A DNA stretch of 64,000 nt from NCBI RefSeq assembly GCF_030936135.1, contig NC_082603.1:33708329-33772328 (forward strand), written 5' to 3'. Origin of the DNA: Gavia stellata. Its lineage: Eukaryota; Chordata; Aves; Gaviiformes; Gaviidae. This document shows, in pieces, positions 60,101 through 64,000 of this stretch (its first letter is position 1; every line of letters starts with the position of its first letter). A model generated the notes under the pieces. The model saw only the letters and a program-made list of their open reading frames with translations. It did no database searches and was not told the DNA's origin. A program made the translations under genes and the position numbers.

Positions 60101-60997
60101 TGCTGCATATAAACAAATCTCTTTAAAATGACACAGACATGGAGATTTACTGGGAGCTCATTTGCTGACCAGCTATTTCTCTTTATATATTTTTCCAAAA
60201 TTTTCCTTCCTTTAAACACTGCCATCCTCACAAGCTCCTCTGTATTGATGTCTGCAGCAACACCCACTGTTGGTAGGAGCAGATAATAAACTGACATATG
60301 TCATGACATTCTGGTACTGGGAGTATACTATAGCTGCATTTACAAAAAATAATAGCAACAGTACAATTTTATTTTTATTGTGATAACTGTGGTGAAATTT
60401 ATTGCAATGTTAGTACTTTATTGTTTCATTATGCCAGATTAGCTGAGGGAGGTAATTACATCCTTGACATGAAAATGCCTTTAATGTTTTCATTTCAATT
60501 TTGCAGTTTATAATATGCAGATTACAGCATTATCATAATTCCATATTGTTATATGTACAATTACACGGCAGAACATTTGCTTCCAGGATAATGGAGCTAA
60601 TTTCTAATAAATGATTTCACCAAGGATCTTAACTCATTCAGCTCTTGGGTAAATAGTGATGGCAATAAAAACACGCATATTTCTCCATTATTTTCAAGTG
60701 ATTCATGCAGATGTACATTACTTAAAGCCAGGCAGTTCTATGACAAATGGAATACAATAAATTTTATACTAATATTTTCAGCAGTAATTTTATGCCTTGT
60801 TAAGATTTTTCTAGACAATAACCAATCTGTAACAATATAAATTCAGCTCTAATGAAATACCATGTTTATATACACGTATATATGCGCCTATAGATATATA
60901 TGCACATACATATATACACAGCCCAGATGATTCCATTCACCAAAAAATACTTACATTATCTCTTTTAACAGTGTCCAACTTTAATGCTCTCTTAACT
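33074..60997 (-). CDS. ITGB3BP: ITGB3BP / CENP-R, kinetochore protein, partial at the 5' end (7 exons in window)
   Basis: CENP-R is the peripheral subunit of the CENP-O/P/Q/R/U group of the constitutive centromere-associated network; human ITGB3BP (NRIF3, beta3-endonexin) is also described as a nuclear-receptor coregulator. Exons on the - strand in coding order: 60997-60955, 55404-55266, 48084-48012, 44553-44475, 43361-43268, 41275-41216, 33126-33074. All phases join. Matches to human are VKRALKLD, the SYSPTTGTRQMSPFSSP block, ALEGTRELENIIG, AEMQKTQ and AFLKSLLD at the C-terminus. If the missing first exon supplies two residues as in human, the protein is 181 residues (human 177). The N-terminal half is serine/lysine-rich and probably disordered; the C-terminal half is helical. 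The start codon lies outside the window, probably in a CpG-island promoter shared with EFCAB7 (synteny inference). Confidence 0.93.
38317..38346. repeat. Perfect 11-bp inverted repeat
   Basis: CTGAATGAATT (38317-38327) and AATTCATTCAG (38336-38346), separated by an 8-base loop. Located in an ITGB3BP intron. Confidence 0.92.
38561..38582. repeat. GGA trinucleotide repeat
   Basis: About seven uninterrupted GGA units. A purine-only tract, likely variable in length between individuals. Confidence 0.93.
41216..41275 (-). CDS. ITGB3BP: ITGB3BP coding exon 7
   Basis: 60 bases completing Met and encoding SQAEELQLFKRNHGKLPAQ. Aligns with human residues around NKQKLFEKSTGLPHK. Donor CAAG|GTAAGA. Confidence 0.93.
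41276..43267 (-). other. ITGB3BP: ITGB3BP intron between coding exons 6 and 7
   Basis: AT-rich; nothing recognised beyond short homopolymer runs. Confidence 0.55.
43268..43361 (-). CDS. ITGB3BP: ITGB3BP coding exon 6
   Basis: 94 bases, 31 codons plus one base: ALEGTRELENIIGVSDFS and then ILSAEMQKTQVL. This is the most conserved block with human CENP-R. Acceptor TTTTTTTTCCAG, donor CTAA|GTAAGG. Confidence 0.95.
44475..44553 (-). CDS. ITGB3BP: ITGB3BP coding exon 5
   Basis: 79 bases, one plus 26 codons: FMGLQSKVRSSLVRILKI followed by RANLTSLQ. Aligns without gaps to the human helix beginning FMMLLSKVEKL. Acceptor TTTTTATGCAG, donor CTACAG|GTCTGA. The helix is basic here but acidic in human. 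Confidence 0.85.
44554..48011 (-). other. ITGB3BP: ITGB3BP intron between coding exons 4 and 5
   Basis: AT-rich intron of about 3.5 kb. Open frames at 46297-46665 show no recognisable domain. Nothing else supported. Confidence 0.55.
48012..48084 (-). CDS. ITGB3BP: ITGB3BP coding exon 4
   Basis: 73 bases encoding 23 whole residues, DGTEQNDSESRLPRRG and QPQTEKD, plus split codons. Weakly conserved linker, supported by phase on both sides and by good splice sites (CCACCTAG and GATGC|GTAAGT). Confidence 0.85.
48621..48660. repeat. AT-rich palindrome cluster
   Basis: ACAATATAATATTGT (48621-48635) is self-complementary around its centre. ATCATATGAT (48641-48650) is a perfect palindrome, and its first eight bases recur at 48653-48660. 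Confidence 0.8.
52851..52929. repeat. Dispersed module, copy A
   Basis: 79 bases that align without gaps to 54613-54691, with ten mismatches by hand count. Weaker similarity extends upstream through an AGCCTGT/AGGCTTACT and CCGGGAAGT/CCTGGAAGT stretch. The shared core is TTGCAAATCTC and CTCAAAAGGCCACAA. Confidence 0.88.
54613..54691. repeat. Dispersed module, copy B
   Basis: Second copy of the module, 1762 bases to the right in the same orientation. Either a local duplication or two insertions of one unrecognised repeat family. Confidence 0.88.
54783..54810. repeat. Dispersed module, partial copy C
   Basis: GTAAACCAGGACTTCC and TTGCAATAATCT resemble the left end of copies A and B. It is short and diverged, so this is tentative. 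Confidence 0.5.
55266..55404 (-). CDS. ITGB3BP: ITGB3BP coding exon 3
   Basis: 139 bases, 46 codons plus one base. A lysine-rich start (PLKTKKKN), then the best conserved N-terminal motif SYSPTTGTRQMSPFSSP, with several SP/TP dipeptides that could be proline-directed phosphorylation sites. Donor AATG|GTTAGT. Confidence 0.93.
55668..55776 (+). mobile_element. Short fragment resembling an avian endogenous-retrovirus LTR, with a 23-A tail
   Basis: GTGGTGGGTTGACCTT, GGCTGCCAGGTGCCCACC and AAGCCACTCTATCACCCTCC strongly resemble the start of an LTR family common in bird genomes. Only about 65 bases are present, followed by unrelated AT-rich bases and 23 uninterrupted A (55754-55776). No internal viral genes, second LTR or coding capacity are present. 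The family assignment is from memory. Confidence 0.6.
60865..60920. repeat. Alternating TA/CA/TG low-complexity tract
   Basis: Runs of TATATACACGTATATATG type, almost strictly alternating pyrimidine-purine, ending 35 bases from the 3' border of ITGB3BP coding exon 2 on the intron side. Confidence 0.8.
60955..60997 (-). CDS. ITGB3BP: ITGB3BP coding exon 2 (first in window)
   Basis: 43 bases: one codon-completing base, then VKRALKLDTVKRDN. Acceptor TTTCTCTTGCAG, donor AAT|GTAAGT. Human has LKLDGLLEEN here, so the LxxLL of the human N-terminus is absent. Confidence 0.9.
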
Positions 60998-63900
60998 CTG
61001 CAAGAGAAAAATATGGACAAGTTTTATGGTCATCTAGACACAAAGATTTCTGGTAGTAAGATCTATAATCAGTAATTTAAAAGACATTTTCCCTTCTCAT
61101 GTTTCACATTTTTTAATACTACACAAGAAAACTAATATCCAAAGCAAATACATTAACTGATTAAAATACTGTGTGCCAAAAACATTGCTTGTTTAGAAGG
61201 ATGAAGTGTTTGCATAAGAAAATCCAATTCTCCATTTTATACTAGAGATAAAAATCAAGACACTGAAGTGAAATCGCACTGTGTATTTGTCTCTTTCTCA
61301 AAGACTATAAACAATGAAAAAATGCAAAAGCATTATCATTTACATACCTTCTGAGCAAGGGTTGAAATTGTTTTGCCATTAGCAGAAATAATGTATTAGG
61401 CATTTAAAACACAGGTACAGCCAAGGTGAAAAAAGTAGTTCTTCCCATCATTTTAGCTCTTAACATGATTCAGTGCTACCAGACTATGACTTAACCGGGG
61501 AACAGATGCTCTATGTCTTTACAGGTCCCCAAACCATACGAAACTATTTGCTAGTCTTCTTCACTATACTGATTCAGGAACATGCCAAGCTCTCTCTGCA
61601 AAATCTGCTCTGCTGAACTGGATGCCCAGCTGTTAATGGCAACGCTAGAAGAGGAAAGCTGAATATTTATAATACTTTATATCGTACAGCTGTCTTCTAA
61701 AGAGCAGTCATCAAAATTTTATTGAATGCAGGCTAAATGCTCAAAGGAAAGAAAGGTCAACATAAATTAAGACTATTTTTCCCAGAGACAACTGAAACTT
61801 TTTAAGCACATTCTTAAATCTGAACAATACTTTAAAGCATTATATAAAACAACAAGGAAAAAAAAAGTAAAATCTTTATAAGAACAGTCCCCAAGAAACA
61901 TATATATTATATCAAATTAAATGAGATTTAGAAAATACATCATATTTCAAGAACTTAGTTCACAGTTTTCATCTTGGAAAAGAATGTTTTGACTTGTAGG
62001 GAATTAAGATGACCTCATTCCAAACATATCCTTTTTAAATTTATGTTACTATTCCAAAACTGTAAATTAAAGTATTGGAAAACTAGAATGAAAACACATC
62101 TTTGAAATAGAACTCAGGCAACAGTCTTATATGATTACTATTTTACAACTATCTCTATTACAAAAAGGGAAAGAGAAGTATTTTATCTTAAAAAAGCCAA
62201 GTAAACAGGTAACATTTAAATTAAAAAAGCGTGTGAACTTCTTGCCACAGGGCAGTCAAAGCTGTAACAGTTTGATGGAATTCTTTACAATGTATTTCTT
62301 TTTAAAATAGAAACCCATATTGCTTAAGGAATGCAAACTCCATTACATCTTCCACCCCAGTGGCAGCAGAGAAACATTATATTTATTAATACATCTACTC
62401 TGAAAGGATGCTCTAGGGGCCAATGCATTTGCATGTTATACTAAGGGATGTTATGATGGAAATTTTTATGACGGACTTCAAAAGAAGCTGGAAGCCAAAG
62501 TAAAGCAGAATCAGGACTCAACATAGCTGTAGGATGAAGATAAATGAGAAACTACATGGAAATCCCACTAAATTATAAACATGTAGAAAATCTCTTAGAT
62601 AGAAACTTGTGGACTGGTGAAGACTATGTTCTTTAAAGACTGTCAAGTACCATGTACAGCAATAGAGTTGCAGACAGCCCAAATTTCTTTCTGCTGGCCT
62701 GCAAAACCCCTGCAAACACCCTGAGCTATGGCAGCGAAGAGGCAGCCTCATTCCAGGCAAGCACTTCAATGCTGGAAGGAGCTGCATGGATACAATTTTG
62801 GCTTCAGGAGGACAACTTTGCCTTGCCTTTCCCAATCCATCCTACCCAGCAGCCTGGTTTGCTTGTGGGCTTATTTTTAGTGATTGTCTTTCTGATGCTA
62901 TAATGTGAGAAGGTAAATCTCTGGGCAACTGTGGCTCACTCAAAATAAGTTAAAATTTGTCCTTTTAGTCTACACACAGTCCCTGGATAGGACCACTGAA
63001 ACAAAATTCATGCAGACATCTAACATGAAGACCCAGTTGGCCAGAGTGTCTTCTCTCAGATCTTTCAAAAGGGGAACATGGAAAAAAACCAACCATCTAG
63101 GTGCAAATAAAATTCCTAAAGTATTTTAGGAAACACCATGGAGGAAGAGCACTAGCTTTAGTTTGGTTTATCTTTTTTATATGGCTGGAAAAGCCCTGCT
63201 GTGGCTATGGAGCAGAATCAAATGTCAGACTGTGAACAAGAAAAGGAGATGGAAAGATGAGGCATATGTGATGACAGTACACAACAACTTATTTACCTGA
63301 GTCTCCTACCCTTGAATGGCTTCAGAATTCCCTGACAGGGCTTATTTTATTTTCTTAACTGTGCAGAGTTTGATGGCCCATGTTTATAGCCAGCTGTACA
63401 ACTCGCAACGATTATTTTGTCCATAATGTTTATCAGGTTAAAGAATGACATATTACTTCTACAGCATATTGTTCATCTATCATTGCAGGTCATATTGTCA
63501 GTTCCTTGCTGATACTGGGACACCTTTACTCACTTGAATAGGGCTTTGATGAAACCACTTGTCTGCTTAACACTTGGAGTCTGGGTATGCAATTTAACTT
63601 GCAATAGAGAAATGGATTTTTTAATATTGTTTTTAATTCTGCTTAACTTTCCTTCACAATTCATTTATGAATGAATGCAACGGTAACAGTCACATACAGA
63701 TTAAATGCACAAAAAAGAAGATACAGAATCAGGGACTTGATTATATTATTTCATTAAAAATACCCCAGAGAGTGTTGTAGTGCATTCTGAGGCCATTTCA
63801 GTCAGCTTCCTCTTAAGTTTCTGCTTTTACTAGGGAAAAAAGAAAACACCTCTATGCTATTTACCTATTTCTTGATCTTCAAAACCTGCCAGCAAAAATG

Positions 63901-64000
63901 TTGGAAAAGCAGAAAGAATACACGAACATTTTCTATGTTCAGCTTACACTGTGCTCAGTGTGCAACCAGTGAGAAACAGATTTAAACACCAAAAAACTAA
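60998..64000 (-). other. ITGB3BP: ITGB3BP intron 1 (continues beyond the window)
   Basis: AT-rich, no CpG island, so the promoter and first exon are expected further right. A moderately GC-richer patch at 62640-62900 includes an 83-codon open frame on + with a hydrophobic end, but no recognised domain. No exon with ATG-CC before a donor was found on the minus strand. Confidence 0.6.

Larger units (their letters stand above)
55405..60954 (-). other. ITGB3BP: ITGB3BP intron between coding exons 2 and 3
   Basis: About 5.5 kb, AT-rich. Contains the LTR-like fragment and poly(A) at 55668-55776 and an alternating TA/CA tract at 60865-60920 close to the donor of exon 2. No further exon was recognised. 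Confidence 0.55.

Noticed and set aside
63455-63470. Minus-strand ATGCT|GTAGAA as ITGB3BP exon 1
   Set aside because: Weak donor, no CpG island or promoter signs; first exon more likely beyond the window.

Overview
The window looks like a nuclear genome segment from a bird. It is vertebrate-style DNA: widely spaced short exons with GT..AG-type borders, AT-rich introns and CpG islands only at the left end. It also holds an old CR1-type LINE tail and a piece that looks like an avian LTR. Two protein genes were recognised by reading exons against remembered human family members. No database search was possible.

Layout. Positions 1-5800 are GC- and CpG-rich and contain no convincing coding exon. 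The right part (about 4880-5770) is the promoter island of ALG6 and carries a perfect 17-bp minisatellite. The left part (1-3600) probably belongs to the regulatory flank of the neighbour upstream, which is FOXD3 in human; that assignment is inference from synteny. ALG6 runs on the + strand from a probable non-coding exon 1 ending near 5391 through 14 coding exons (8601-27862), with a poly(A) signal at 28125. The conceptual protein is 507 residues, the length I recall for the human enzyme. About 5 kb without recognised exons follows (28150-33070). ITGB3BP (CENP-R) then runs on the - strand, convergent with ALG6, from 60997 down to its stop at 33074. Seven coding exons were found; an eighth (start codon and roughly one further residue) lies beyond 64000.

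The two genes are not functionally coupled. ALG6 is an ER-membrane glucosyltransferase of N-glycan precursor assembly. ITGB3BP/CENP-R is an inner-kinetochore (CCAN) subunit also described as a nuclear-receptor coregulator. They are neighbours because the FOXD3-ALG6-ITGB3BP-EFCAB7 order is old.

The most notable signals are in the splice sites of ALG6. Intron 7 has a textbook U12-type donor (GTATCCTT) and branch point (TCCTTGAC), but no AG acceptor keeps the frame, so it appears to end in AT or AC. Introns 6 and 9 both start with GC instead of GT. In ITGB3BP the last coding exon ends one base after the stop codon at a strong donor. The protein lacks the N-terminal LxxLL known from human but has a canonical LxxLL at its C-terminus, and the central helix has changed from acidic to basic.
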